Below are positions 1-9,973 of a DNA stretch of 64,000 bases, in pieces (position 1 is the stretch's first letter; each line of letters opens with the position of its first letter). The notes beneath the pieces were generated by a model. It worked only from the letters and a program-made list of their open reading frames with translations, had not been told where the DNA came from and did no database searches. The stretch is from Hyphomonadaceae bacterium BRH_c29 (GTDB taxonomy: Bacteria; Pseudomonadota; Alphaproteobacteria; Caulobacterales; Hyphomonadaceae). Location: contig LADW01000088.1 of the NCBI GenBank assembly GCA_000961695.1, forward strand, positions 1 to 64,000. The letters run 5' to 3'. A program made the position numbers and the translations under genes.

Positions 1-243
1 TGAGACACCCTCATCCACGAGCTTCTTCGCATCGATCAGCTTCTCGCGCGCAGCCGCCAGCGTGATCCCGTACTTGCCATAACGCCCGATGGTCAGCGTC
101 TCTCGGCGCCCGTTCACACGGTAATCGTAGCGGAAGGTCTTGGTGCCCGTCGGCGCGACGGACACATAGAGACCGTCCCGGTCTGCGACCTTGTAGGGTT
201 TGTCCTTTGCTTTCAACGACTTGATTGCAATATCGGTCAGCAT
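1..243 (-). CDS. P4-type tyrosine integrase, N-terminal part (runs off left edge)
   Basis: The visible 81 residues begin MLTDIAIKSLKAKDKPYKV and continue with GLYVSVAPTG, KTFRYDYRVNGRRETLTIG and GKYGITLAAAREKLIDAKK. This is the DUF4102/arm-DNA-binding domain at the N terminus of P4-like integrases; the catalytic R-H-R-Y domain lies outside the window. The ATG at 243 is preceded by a strong AAGGAGG ribosome site (250-256 on the opposite strand, six bases from the start). The enzyme would catalyse site-specific integration and excision of a genomic island. Its start lies about 295 bases from the 3' end of guaA and it is transcribed away from guaA, so the island probably extends to the left. Family is clear; completeness and activity cannot be judged. 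Confidence 0.9.
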   Translation of the reverse strand, partial: MLTDIAIKSLKAKDKPYKVADRDGLYVSVAPTGTKTFRYDYRVNGRRETLTIGRYGKYGITLAAAREKLIDAKKLVDEGVS

Positions 244-267
244 GCTGCGCCTCCTTCCCACCAATTT

Positions 268-423
268 TACCGTCAGGCCAAAATAGCCATTTCCCAACAA
301 CAAAACACTATTTTTTCAATGTGTTATGCCGAAAAAATACCGTCAGGCCGCCAAAATGGGCTGACGGTATTTTGACTTTAGGCAGGAAGAGGCAATTTGT
401 ATACCGTCAGGCGATACCGTCAG
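268..423. repeat. Five copies of TACCGTCAGG-type repeat upstream of the integrase
   Basis: TACCGTCAG occurs on the plus strand at 268-279 (as TACCGTCAGGCC), 338-349 (TACCGTCAGGCC), 402-412 (TACCGTCAGGC) and 415-423 (TACCGTCAG), and inverted at 361-369 (CTGACGGTA). The second and the inverted copy, each flanked by AAAA/TTTT, form an imperfect inverted repeat at 334-374. The block fills the AT-richer gap between the integrase start and guaA. Clustered direct repeats beside a P4-type integrase suggest arm-type integrase sites or excisionase/autoregulatory sites. That role is inference; the repeats themselves are directly visible. Confidence 0.8.
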
Positions 424-510
424 AATGTTCCGTTGGCCCGCGATAGAAGGCGATAGACACCGAACGAAAATCGGTATCAAGCTACTGTATTTGTTGAATT
501 TATTGATCGT

Positions 511-535
511 TCGCGATAGTCCGCGAGAGACGCGG
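511..535. other. Two overlapping short inverted repeats just after guaA
   Basis: TCGCG-ATAGTC-CGCGA lies at 511-526 and CCGCG-AGAGA-CGCGG at 521-535, ending two bases before the guaA stop codon. Either could be a weak hairpin at the guaA transcript end, but no clear U tract follows. Short arms separated by six bases also resemble the crossover core of a tyrosine recombinase, which would fit an integration site here. Both readings are inference. Confidence 0.4.
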
Positions 536-537
536 AA

Positions 538-2100
538 TCATTCCCACTCGATCGTGCCGGGTGGCTTGGACGTCACATCGTAGACGACGCGGTTGACGCC
601 CTTCACTTCGTTGATGATGCGCGTGGCGACACGACCGAGGAATTCGTGCTCGAACGGGTAATAGTCGGCCGTCATGCCGTCTGTGGAGGTGACCGCCCGC
701 AGCGCGAGGACGGCTTCATAGGTGCGTTCGTCGCCCATGACGCCGACCGTGTTCACCGGCAACAGGACGCTGAAAGCCTGCCAGATCTCGTTGTAGAGGC
801 CGGCCTTGCGGATCTCGTCGATATAGATCGAGTCTGCCTTGCGTAGCGTGTCGGCCTTGTCGCGCGTGATGGCGCCTGGAATGCGGATGGCGAGGCCGGG
901 ACCAGGGAACGGATGGCGGTCAACGAAAGCGTCCGTCAGGCCGAGTTCGCGGCCGAGGGCGCGGACTTCGTCCTTGAACAGTTCCCGCAGAGGCTCGACC
1001 AGCTTCATGTTCATCCGGTCCGGCAAGCCGCCCACATTGTGGTGGCTCTTGATCGTGACCGATGGGCCGCCGAGCGCTGAAACGCTCTCGATCACGTCCG
1101 GATAGAGCGTGCCTTGCGCCAGGAATTCTGCGCCGCCGATCTTCTTGGCTTCTTCCTCGAAGACGTCGATGAAGAGGCCGCCGATGATCTTGCGCTTGCG
1201 CTCAGGGTCTGTGACGCCGTCCAGCTTGCCGAGGAACAGCTCTGAGGCGTCCACATGGACGAGCGGGATATTGTAGTGTTCGCGGAACAGATTGACGACC
1301 TGATCACTCTCGCCGGCGCGCATCAGACCGTGATCGACATAGACGCAGGTCAGCTGGTCGCCGATGGCTTCGTGGATGAGCACTGCCGCGACAGAGGAAT
1401 CGACACCGCCAGAGAGACCACAGATCACACGTCCCTTGCCGACCTGATCGCGGATCTTCTGGACCGCTTCGGCGCGATAGGCAGCCATGGTCCAGTCGCC
1501 CTTCAGGCCGGCGACGCCATGCGTGAAGTTGCGGAGCAGTTGGCGGCCATGCGTTGTATGCATGACTTCGGGGTGGAACTGGGTGCCATAGAACTGCCGC
1601 TCAGGGTCAGCAATGATGGCGTAAGGTGCGCCGGGAGATTTGGCGATGACGCCGAAGCCGGAAGCCATTTCCGCGACATGGTCGCCATGGCTCATCCAGA
1701 CCTGTTCGTGGTCGCCGGAATGGAACAGCCCTTCGAGGAACGGATCTTCGACGACCTTCTCAATGAAGGCCCGGCCGAACTCACGGCTGGTGCCGCCTTC
1801 GATCCGGCCACCCAGCTGGTGCATCATCAGTTGCTGGCCGTAGCAAATGCCGAGCACAGGAACGCCAGCCTCGTAAACGGCTTGATCGGCCATCGGGGCG
1901 TCGTCCCAGTAGACGCTCGACGGACCGCCGGAGAGGATAATGGCATTCGGGCCATATTCGCTCAGGAAAGCCGCATCGACCTTGTTGAAGGGGTGGATCT
2001 CGCAGTAGACGCCGCTTTCGCGCAGGCGCCGGGCGATCAGCTGGGTCACCTGGCTTCCAAAGTCGATAATAAGGGCGCGTTCGTGTCTCTGGTCGGTCAT
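538..2100 (-). CDS. guaA: GMP synthase (glutamine-hydrolysing)
   Basis: This cytosolic enzyme converts XMP, ATP and glutamine to GMP, the last step of guanine nucleotide synthesis. The 520-residue protein has a class I glutamine amidotransferase domain (nucleophile in ICYGQQ, Cys86; FHPEV with His176 and Glu178), then an ATP-pyrophosphatase domain (P-loop SGGVDSS, about 230-236), and the C-terminal dimerisation domain ending TIEWE. E. coli GuaA has 525 residues. The start [17 protein letters not shown] at 2100 was chosen because the upstream extension to 2232 has no similarity to the family and would run into the divergent gene. The 3' end is a recognised target of genomic-island integrases, and an integrase lies beside it. 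Confidence 0.97.
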   Translation of the reverse strand: MTDQRHERALIIDFGSQVTQLIARRLRESGVYCEIHPFNKVDAAFLSEYGPNAIILSGGPSSVYWDDAPMADQAVYEAGVPVLGICYGQQLMMHQLGGRIEGGTSREFGRAFIEKVVEDPFLEGLFHSGDHEQVWMSHGDHVAEMASGFGVIAKSPGAPYAIIADPERQFYGTQFHPEVMHTTHGRQLLRNFTHGVAGLKGDWTMAAYRAEAVQKIRDQVGKGRVICGLSGGVDSSVAAVLIHEAIGDQLTCVYVDHGLMRAGESDQVVNLFREHYNIPLVHVDASELFLGKLDGVTDPERKRKIIGGLFIDVFEEEAKKIGGAEFLAQGTLYPDVIESVSALGGPSVTIKSHHNVGGLPDRMNMKLVEPLRELFKDEVRALGRELGLTDAFVDRHPFPGPGLAIRIPGAITRDKADTLRKADSIYIDEIRKAGLYNEIWQAFSVLLPVNTVGVMGDERTYEAVLALRAVTSTDGMTADYYPFEHEFLGRVATRIINEVKGVNRVVYDVTSKPPGTIEWE

Positions 2101-2200
2101 GGCGCCGCTTAGCCGAGGATGAGAGATTCGTCCACATCCAGATTCCACTGCGGCGCCGCGCGCGCTTGACCCCGCCCCCGGACCGGCATTTCCTGCCTCT

Positions 2201-3265
2201 ATGACAAGTACCCTCCCCCTTGAGACCCGCAAGCAGGCCGCCTTTGAACACGCCCGGTCTGGCGAGTTCGGCGAGGCCGCTGCGCTGCTCCTCTCCGTCC
2301 TTCAGGAAACACCGCAGGATTTGAGTGCGCTTCTGCTGCTGGGCGATGTCCAGCACGCGGCCGGCCGGACCCAGGATGCCAGCCGGGCCTATTCCGGCGC
2401 GCTGCAGGCGATCCAGATGAACGGCGGTCAGGTGCCCGCAGCCCTGAGGCACGGCGTTCAACGGGCGCAGACCCGGCTTGGCGAATATGCCGGTGGATAC
2501 GAGGCCTTCATTGAGAACGAGCTGCCCAAAGCGGCGCGGACGAAACGGTTCGACCAGTCCGTCGACATTCTGCTCGGTAAGTCCGGCATCTACCTTCAGC
2601 AGCCAACGAAATACTATTTCCCCGGCCTGCCCCAGATCCAGTTCTACGACACGGCGGGCTTTGACTGGGTGCCGGGGCTTGAGGCCAAGACGGCGCAGAT
2701 CCAGCACGAATTGTTGGGCGTTCTCGCTGATCACTCAGCTTTCCGGCCCTATCTGGAACGTCAGGACAGCCAGCCGAATGTGAAGAGCCACAAACTGGTC
2801 GGCAATGATGACTGGAGCGCTTTCTATCTCTGGAAAGACGGCGAGCGGGTGGAGGAGAACTGTGCGCGGTGTCCGGTCACGGCAGCGGCGTTCGAGAACA
2901 TCCCACTGGACCGCCTGCCTGGCCAGGCGCCGAGCGTCCTGTTCTCGCTTCTGAAACCTGGCGCGCATATTCCGCCGCACCATGGACTGATCAATACGCG
3001 CCTGATCTGCCACTTGCCCGTACTGGTGCCCGGCCCAGCCTGGCTGAGGGTCGGCAGCGAGACCCGCCAATGGGAAGAAGGCAAGGTCTGCATCTTCGAC
3101 GACAGTGTCGAGCACGAGGCGAAGAACGAAGCCGACCAGACCCGGGTCGTCCTCCTGTTCGATATCTGGCGCCCGGAACTTTCGATGCAGGAGCGCGAGG
3201 AAGTGACGAAATTCCTTGGCGCGATCTCGACCTATTCCGGCGAGAAGATCGTCAGCGGGAACTAG
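2201..3265 (+). CDS. TPR plus aspartyl/asparaginyl beta-hydroxylase-like dioxygenase
   Basis: The 354-residue protein has two domains. Residues about 1-110 are helical TPR-like repeats ([22 protein letters not shown]). The C-terminal part matches the AspH/LpxO cupin family: [17 protein letters not shown] with candidate iron ligands at His260/His261, a second histidine at His305 in VEHEAKN, and [13 protein letters not shown] carrying the arginine expected to hold 2-oxoglutarate. The family hydroxylates Asp/Asn side chains or lipid A acyl chains using Fe(II), oxygen and 2-oxoglutarate; the substrate here is unknown. No signal peptide or membrane anchor is seen, which argues against an LpxO role. 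Its stop codon overlaps that of the convergent rsmB by four bases. Confidence 0.85.
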   Translation: MTSTLPLETRKQAAFEHARSGEFGEAAALLLSVLQETPQDLSALLLLGDVQHAAGRTQDASRAYSGALQAIQMNGGQVPAALRHGVQRAQTRLGEYAGGYEAFIENELPKAARTKRFDQSVDILLGKSGIYLQQPTKYYFPGLPQIQFYDTAGFDWVPGLEAKTAQIQHELLGVLADHSAFRPYLERQDSQPNVKSHKLVGNDDWSAFYLWKDGERVEENCARCPVTAAAFENIPLDRLPGQAPSVLFSLLKPGAHIPPHHGLINTRLICHLPVLVPGPAWLRVGSETRQWEEGKVCIFDDSVEHEAKNEADQTRVVLLFDIWRPELSMQEREEVTKFLGAISTYSGEKIVSGN

Positions 3266-4566
3266 GCTTTCCGCAGCACCGAGAAGAAGAAGCCGTCGGT
3301 TCCGGCGCGGCGCGGCGTGAGGCGGACGGAGCCCGTGGGGCTGCGATAGCGGCGGACCTTGGCGGCGCCCTCTTCCGTCAACAGGCCGGATGCGACGGCC
3401 GCTTCGGCGGCGTCTTCCTCGGTGAAGTCAGGATTGCCAGCGAGGAACTCGGCGATGCGGTCTTCGTCTTCTTCCATGAGGAAGCTGCAGGTTGCGTAGA
3501 CGAGGCGCCCGCCCGGTTTCACGAACTTGCTGGCGGCTGCGAGGATTTCGGTCTGTTCCTGCATCCGCTTTTCGAGCTGTCCCTGCTTCAGGCGCCATTT
3601 GGCATCCGGGCGGCGGCGCCAGGTGCCTGTGCCTGTGCATGGGGCATCGACGAAGACGAGGTCCATGATGGCGGTCAGGTCTTCCAGTTGCGTCGGCTCC
3701 GACGGGTGGACGAGCTGGACATTGTGGGCGCCGGAGCGCTTCAGGCGCGGGATCAGCGCAGAGAGGCGCCGACCATCGATATCGTAGGCGAAGATCTGTC
3801 CCTTGCCGTGCATCTGGGAGGCCAGCGCGAGCGTCTTGCCGCCGCCGCCGGCGCAATAATCGAGAACCTGTTCGCCGGGCTGCGCGTTCGCTGCTGCCGC
3901 TGCGATCTGGGAGCCGGCATCCTGAACTTCGACCCAGCCTTTCGAATAGGCCGGGATGCTTTCGAGGCTGGCTTCGCGCTCGGACGGATCGCGGGCCGGA
4001 ATGTGGTAGGCATTGTGGAGCAGTGCGGAGGCCTCGGCCTTGGCGCTTTTCAGCGGCGCGGCGGCCTTCTCGGCATCCACTTTCAGCGTGTTGACGCGCA
4101 GGTCGACATCGGCGCGGACGGCCATGGCCTGAGCCTCAATCACGGCCTCTTCCCCGAAGACGCGGGCGAGGTGCGGCGCCATCCAGTCCGGGAAGTCGCC
4201 CTGCACGTCTGGCGGCGCGGTCGGGTCCGGTGCCATGACGAGGCGCTCGCGTTCCTGCAGCGTCAGTTTGGAGGGGGCGTGTTCCTCGTCCATCGCGGCG
4301 TCGATCTCACGGATGTTCCAGCCCCAGGCATGGGCCAGCGCGCCGAGGATCAGGCCGCGCGGGCTGTCGTCGCCCATGGCGTGGGCGATGGAGTTCTTTT
4401 TGCGCAGCGCGTCCAGTACGAGACCGGAGACCCAGGCGCGGTCTTTCGAGCCGGCATAGCGGGCGCGCTTGCCCCAGTCGCGGGCCGCCGACTTCACCGG
4501 CTGGTGACGGTTCAGGACGTCGGTGATGACGTCGATGGCTGCAGAGATCTTTCCGCCGTTGCGCAT
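3262..4566 (-). CDS. rsmB: 16S rRNA m5C methyltransferase, RsmB/NOP2 family
   Basis: This 434-residue protein should methylate a cytosine of 16S rRNA (C967 in E. coli) with S-adenosylmethionine. The N terminus is a NusB-like helical domain (ITDVLNRHQPVKSAARDW). The SAM-binding core follows: VLDYCAGGGGKTLALASQM, then FVDAPCTGTGTW and YATCSFLMEEDED, which hold the two cysteines used by m5C methyltransferases. A ribosome site AAGGTG sits five bases before the ATG. It stands alone between convergent and divergent neighbours. Other RNA m5C family members are possible, but the NusB-like N terminus favours RsmB. Confidence 0.85.
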   Translation of the reverse strand: MRNGGKISAAIDVITDVLNRHQPVKSAARDWGKRARYAGSKDRAWVSGLVLDALRKKNSIAHAMGDDSPRGLILGALAHAWGWNIREIDAAMDEEHAPSKLTLQERERLVMAPDPTAPPDVQGDFPDWMAPHLARVFGEEAVIEAQAMAVRADVDLRVNTLKVDAEKAAAPLKSAKAEASALLHNAYHIPARDPSEREASLESIPAYSKGWVEVQDAGSQIAAAAANAQPGEQVLDYCAGGGGKTLALASQMHGKGQIFAYDIDGRRLSALIPRLKRSGAHNVQLVHPSEPTQLEDLTAIMDLVFVDAPCTGTGTWRRRPDAKWRLKQGQLEKRMQEQTEILAAASKFVKPGGRLVYATCSFLMEEDEDRIAEFLAGNPDFTEEDAAEAAVASGLLTEEGAAKVRRYRSPTGSVRLTPRRAGTDGFFFSVLRKA

Positions 4567-4684
4567 GGAGCACCTTTGGTATCTGAATTTCTGGATGCCT
4601 TAGCCGGAGCGGCGGCGCATTGAAACCGATAGACTCCGGAACTCTGTGGCTTTTACAGTCACTTGGCACCGGGAGAGCGGACCT

Positions 4685-4987
4685 GTGACTGTCTACGTGA
4701 TCGCGAAACTGAATATCACCGACCCGGAGACCTATGCCACTTACGGCGAGGGATTCATGGAGATCTTCATGCGTTTTGGCGGGAAACTGCTGGCGGTGGA
4801 CGAAAATGCTGAAGTGATTGAGGGCAGCTGGCCCTACACCCGCACCGTCCTGCTGGAATTTCCCGATAAGGCGGGTATGCAGGCCTGGTATAATAGCTAT
4901 GACTACCAAAAACTGGTGAAGTACCGCTTCGCCGCTTCTACTGCAGATATTGCCATGATCGAGGCCTTCCCGGCCCCGGTGAACTGA
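4685..4987 (+). CDS. DUF1330 family small protein
   Basis: A roughly 100-residue protein of the DUF1330 dimeric alpha/beta-barrel family: VYVIAKLNITDPETYATY at the N terminus, GGKLLAVDENAEVIEGSW, then RTVLLEFPDKAGMQAWYNS. Its biochemical role is not established. The GTG at 4685 was chosen over an ATG at 4646 because the family begins directly at this beta strand and a GGAGAG ribosome site lies just upstream. It is followed 13 bases later by a GNAT gene on the same strand, so the two may be co-transcribed. Confidence 0.8.
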   Translation: MTVYVIAKLNITDPETYATYGEGFMEIFMRFGGKLLAVDENAEVIEGSWPYTRTVLLEFPDKAGMQAWYNSYDYQKLVKYRFAASTADIAMIEAFPAPVN

Positions 4988-4999
4988 AAGGCCATCGCT

Positions 5000-5614
5000 A
5001 TGGACATCGAATTGCCCTCAGGACTTCGGCAAGCAACACCCGCCGACTGGCGCGAGGTGGGCTCTATTACAGGGGAAGCTTTTGAGGACGATCCGGTGAA
5101 CCTCTGGATCTTTGGCCGCACGCACGCTCTGCAACCGGTCTTTTCCCTTCTGGCGCAGGCGATCTATCTCAAACACGGCATCTGCCACCTGGCGGGGGAT
5201 GGCGGCGCGTCCATGTGGATCGAGTCGCAAAACCGGACGGAACTTGGGCTGGTGCCGACGCTTCGCCTTTTGCCGACGCTCCTGTTCAAGGGAACGCAGG
5301 GCTCCGTTTTTCGTGCCCTCAAGGCCGGCAAGGTGATGGACGAACACCACCCGAAAGACCCGCACCTCTACCTTTTCACCATCGGCACGCGGAAAGCCGC
5401 GCGGGGCCAGGGGCTCGGCAAGCTGATGATGGCGCCGATGAAGGCCGCTGCCGACAAGGCCCGCCTGCCCTGCTATCTCGAAAACTCGAACCCGATGAAT
5501 ACCGGCTTCTATGCCAGCCATGGCTTTGAGCGGATGAAACTGTTCGAAGTCGGCCCCGGTGCCCCACCGCTGGAGGCGATGTGGCGCGAGCCGCGTGATC
5601 CCCAGCGCGTGTAA
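5000..5614 (+). CDS. GNAT family N-acetyltransferase
   Basis: The 204-residue protein carries the GNAT acetyl-CoA site (RGQGLGKLMMAPM, about residues 135-148) followed by the typical C-terminal strand-helix YLENSNPMNTGFYASHGF. Its N terminus (LRQATPADWREVGSITGEAF) is the usual first strand and helix of the fold. The family transfers an acyl group from acetyl-CoA to an amine; the acceptor cannot be told from the sequence. It lies 13 bases after the DUF1330 gene. Broadly similar GNATs are often of unknown function. Confidence 0.85.
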   Translation: MDIELPSGLRQATPADWREVGSITGEAFEDDPVNLWIFGRTHALQPVFSLLAQAIYLKHGICHLAGDGGASMWIESQNRTELGLVPTLRLLPTLLFKGTQGSVFRALKAGKVMDEHHPKDPHLYLFTIGTRKAARGQGLGKLMMAPMKAAADKARLPCYLENSNPMNTGFYASHGFERMKLFEVGPGAPPLEAMWREPRDPQRV

Positions 5615-5662
5615 CCGGCGCGGGTCTCCCCGTCCGGTAAAAGTGTTGGATTAAAGCGTGGA

Positions 5663-6250
5663 TCAGCCCGTGTCGTTCCACCGGCTGAACGCGGCGGCCA
5701 GCATCATGGGCAGGCCCGACGCCATGACGCCGAGTTCCGGATGCAGGCGCCGCGTGTCCAGGGTGAGGCAAAGCGGACGCGGCTCTCCCGCCGCGCGCAG
5801 ACGCTCGAGACTTCGCGCAACGCGCTTTGCATAGCGATCCGGATTTTTGAGGATGCGAGCGAAGGCAGCGTAGCGGCGCAGCAGGCCTGCCGTTGGCACC
5901 GGGCCGGAGGCCTGACGTTCGCCATCCGGAAAAGCCGGGCCGTCCAGCGTGTAGACCTGGACCTGCCCGCTCAGCCCGAAACTGTAAGGCGGATGGGACT
6001 TTGTGACGATCTGATCGTCATCCTCTTTCGCTTGTTTCGGCGCACGTGGTTTCACCGGCGTCAGCGTGAGCGCGATCAGTATGATCAGACGACGGAGGAT
6101 GGTCTCCAGCATTTTCATCTGCGCCTTCACCCGCCGCGCGACGGCTTGCGAGACGGTCTCGGGTTTGCGGTGAAGGCCCGCCCATACGATCTGCTCCGCA
6201 AGGCTGCGGCGAACTTCGTGAAGGGCACAGGAGGTGAAGTCATCACTCAT
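5663..6250 (-). CDS. Hypothetical protein with one membrane-like segment
   Basis: A 195-residue protein I do not recognise. Residues about 48-65 (LETILRRLIILIALTLTPV) could form one membrane helix; before it is a basic helix (RRVKAQMKM) and after it a charged Lys/Asp/Glu linker. The C-terminal half is rich in Arg and Leu and predicted helical (LLRRYAAFARILKNPDRYA). The length, in-frame ATG and codon pattern support a real gene, but there is no functional hint from neighbours. Confidence 0.6.
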   Translation of the reverse strand: MSDDFTSCALHEVRRSLAEQIVWAGLHRKPETVSQAVARRVKAQMKMLETILRRLIILIALTLTPVKPRAPKQAKEDDDQIVTKSHPPYSFGLSGQVQVYTLDGPAFPDGERQASGPVPTAGLLRRYAAFARILKNPDRYAKRVARSLERLRAAGEPRPLCLTLDTRRLHPELGVMASGLPMMLAAAFSRWNDTG

Positions 6251-6321
6251 ACGCGGAGTATGGCGCGGGATGAGTCCGGGAGGATTGGGGGGTGGATAAG
6301 CCTATCCAGCACGCGCTCGTG

Positions 6322-6392
6322 CTTCGACTTCGCTCAGCATGAGCGCTTCGGATCTGCAGCACGAGATCAACTCATCCTGAGCGAAGTCGAAG
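6322..6392. repeat. Imperfect palindromic repeat with arms CTTCGACTTCGCTCAGCATGAG
   Basis: The arm at 6322-6343 is the reverse complement of 6371-6392 with one mismatch (21 of 22 bases), separated by 27 bases. The half containing CCTGAGCGAAGTCGAAGGA is a motif seen dispersed in many proteobacterial genomes. Lying between the 3' end of guaB and the next gene on the same strand, it may act as a transcript-end hairpin. The palindrome is directly visible; its role is inferred. Confidence 0.75.
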
Positions 6393-6432
6393 GATGACGG
6401 CTGCGGAGTTTGCGTTGGTAGCGCCGCCCTAC

Positions 6433-8403
<1,971 letters not shown>

Positions 8404-8407
<4 letters not shown>

Positions 8408-8811
8408 CCCGGCCACCGTTCGAAAGAAGGAACACCTTCCGGAATATGGTGGAAGCTCGGCGCGTCAGCGGTTTGCATGACGACGTCTGGCTTGCCGAAA
8501 ACGGAGGTGTCGTCGAGCGAACCGACTTTCACGATCACGCCCTGGGGCATTGCGGGCGAGCGCGTGACGACATGTGTGCCGCAATTCGGGCAGAACTCCC
8601 GGATAGCCGCAAATTCGATGTCTGTGCGGTTGAACTGTTTCGGGTTGCCCTTGGTGTAGCGAAACCCCTCGGCTGGCATGGCGATGAAGTCGTTGGCCTG
8701 CCCGCCCGTTATATATTGGCATTCCCGGCAGTGGCATTCGCCCTTCATGATCGGTTCGCCATCGGCTTCGTACCTGATCTCGCCGCAATAGCAGCCGCCC
8801 TTGATAGTCAT
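8404..8811 (-). CDS. GFA/CENP-V family zinc-binding protein
   Basis: A 135-residue protein with the zinc ligands of the glutathione-dependent formaldehyde-activating (Gfa)/Mss4-like fold: C7 and C9 (GGCYCGEIRY), C26, C28 and C31 (GECHCRECQ), C74 and C77 (FCPNCGTHV). Most family members have no proven reaction and true Gfa activity is disputed, so a general name is safer. It is translationally coupled to the following exported protein through an ATGA overlap. Confidence 0.88.
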
Positions 8812-8951
8812 TCCAGTTACTCCCCTTGTGTTGCGGTCATTGTGAAACCGAATGCTCCGTGGAGCAAGATACAGTTAATGGAACGGATTGCGGGGTTCAC
8901 GCATAGATCAGGTGGAGGGAGTTGCGCGTACAGACCGCTAGGTGAAACCAT

Positions 8952-9260
8952 ATGGTATCAGGCTCCTGCACACGTCGGCAAATTACCGGAACGTCGGATA
9001 TTTCCGTCGATGACGCGATTGCCCGCGCGTTGAGCGTTGCCGCGCAGAGCTTTCGCGAGCCGGACTGGTTTGATGTTCTCACCGCCCGCGGCTTCATCCG
9101 CAATGGTCAGGTGACGCACTATCAGGTGACCCTGGACCTCGGCTATTCGAACGCCCAATCCGCCAATGACGGCTCCTGCAGTGACGATTACTATTTCCGC
9201 AGGGCTTGCGGTGGCTCCAGACGGTCCGACGCCTGGCACACAATTGAAGCGCGCCTCTAG
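8952..9260 (+). CDS. Dodecin-like flavin-binding protein with long C-terminal tail
   Basis: Residues about 8-70 match dodecin, a small dodecameric flavin store: QITGTSDISVDDAIARALSV, then PDWFDVLTARGF with the tryptophan that stacks on flavin, and NGQVTHYQVTLDLGYS. Ordinary dodecins are about 65-75 residues; here about 32 more residues follow, ending in an Arg- and Cys-containing tail. The ATG at 8952 follows an AGGTGA ribosome site at seven bases. The stop overlaps that of the convergent rlmE (CTAG). A short frame change near the C terminus could also explain the tail. Confidence 0.75.
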   Translation: MVSGSCTRRQITGTSDISVDDAIARALSVAAQSFREPDWFDVLTARGFIRNGQVTHYQVTLDLGYSNAQSANDGSCSDDYYFRRACGGSRRSDAWHTIEARL

Positions 9261-9973
9261 CGGCGTCCTTTAAAGCCTTTTGCCACCACGAAAATTTCAG
9301 GGCTGCCTGCCCGGCTGGCTGGCGGCTTGATATGTTTGACGCTGGTGAAATTGGCCTTCAGCGTGTTCAGAACGCCAATCGTCGCGCCGCCCTGAAAGAC
9401 TTTCGAGCAGAAGGCGCCGCCCGGCGCGAGGTGCTCCACCGCAAAGGCGACAGCCATTTCAGCAAGGGTCACCGTGCGCAGGTGATCGGTCTGCCTGTGG
9501 CCGGTCGTATTCGCAGCCATGTCTGACAGGACGAGGTCTGGCGGGCCGGACAGGCCCTTCAGGAGTTCCGCGACATCCTCCGGATTGTTGATGTCGCCCT
9601 GCACGATGTGCACACCTGCAATCGGCTCAACCGGCAGCAGGTCTATGCCGGCAATCTCGCTGGCGCCCTTCATCTGGGCGACCTGCATCCAGCCGCCGGG
9701 CGCGCAGCCGAGGTCGACCACGCGCTGTCCGCGTTTCAGCAGATGCATCTTGTCTTCAATTTCGAGCAGCTTGTAGGCTGCGCGGGCGCGGAAGCCCTCG
9801 CTTTTCGCGCGCTGGACGTAAGGGTCCTGCAACTGGCGTTCGATCCAGCGCTTGGAGCTTTCGTTCTTGGCCTTGTGCGCGACGATCTTGCGTTCGCCCG
9901 TGCGGCGACCGGACGTCGCCCGGTTGTCGGAGGCGGAGGGGCCTTTCCAGCGGCGCTTTTCGTCATCCGTCAT
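9257..9973 (-). CDS. rlmE: 23S rRNA 2'-O-ribose methyltransferase RlmE
   Basis: The FtsJ/RrmJ-family enzyme methylates the 2'-O of a uridine in the ribosomal A-site region (U2552 in E. coli) using SAM. Visible motifs are the SAM site VVDLGCAPGGWMQVA, LVLSDMAANTTGHR, AFCSKVFQGG and PEIFVVAKGFKGRR, which hold the K-D-K-E catalytic set (first Lys in RAAYKLLE). The 238-residue form starting MTDDEKRRW was chosen: its ATG at 9973 lies inside the end of ppx, behind a GGAGG ribosome site. The 32 residues before the core are basic and may bind RNA. It overlaps ppx by 11 bases, implying one transcript. Confidence 0.93.
   Translation of the reverse strand: MTDDEKRRWKGPSASDNRATSGRRTGERKIVAHKAKNESSKRWIERQLQDPYVQRAKSEGFRARAAYKLLEIEDKMHLLKRGQRVVDLGCAPGGWMQVAQMKGASEIAGIDLLPVEPIAGVHIVQGDINNPEDVAELLKGLSGPPDLVLSDMAANTTGHRQTDHLRTVTLAEMAVAFAVEHLAPGGAFCSKVFQGGATIGVLNTLKANFTSVKHIKPPASRAGSPEIFVVAKGFKGRR

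Noticed and set aside
1255-2112. 285-residue plus-strand open frame
   Set aside because: Antisense of guaA, no known motif.
2869-4623. Long plus-strand open frame of 584 residues
   Set aside because: It lies opposite rsmB and part of the hydroxylase gene, has no family motif and follows from high GC content.
8812-8951. Possible tRNA or small RNA between the GFA gene and the dodecin gene
   Set aside because: No cloverleaf or strong hairpin with a T tract could be found.
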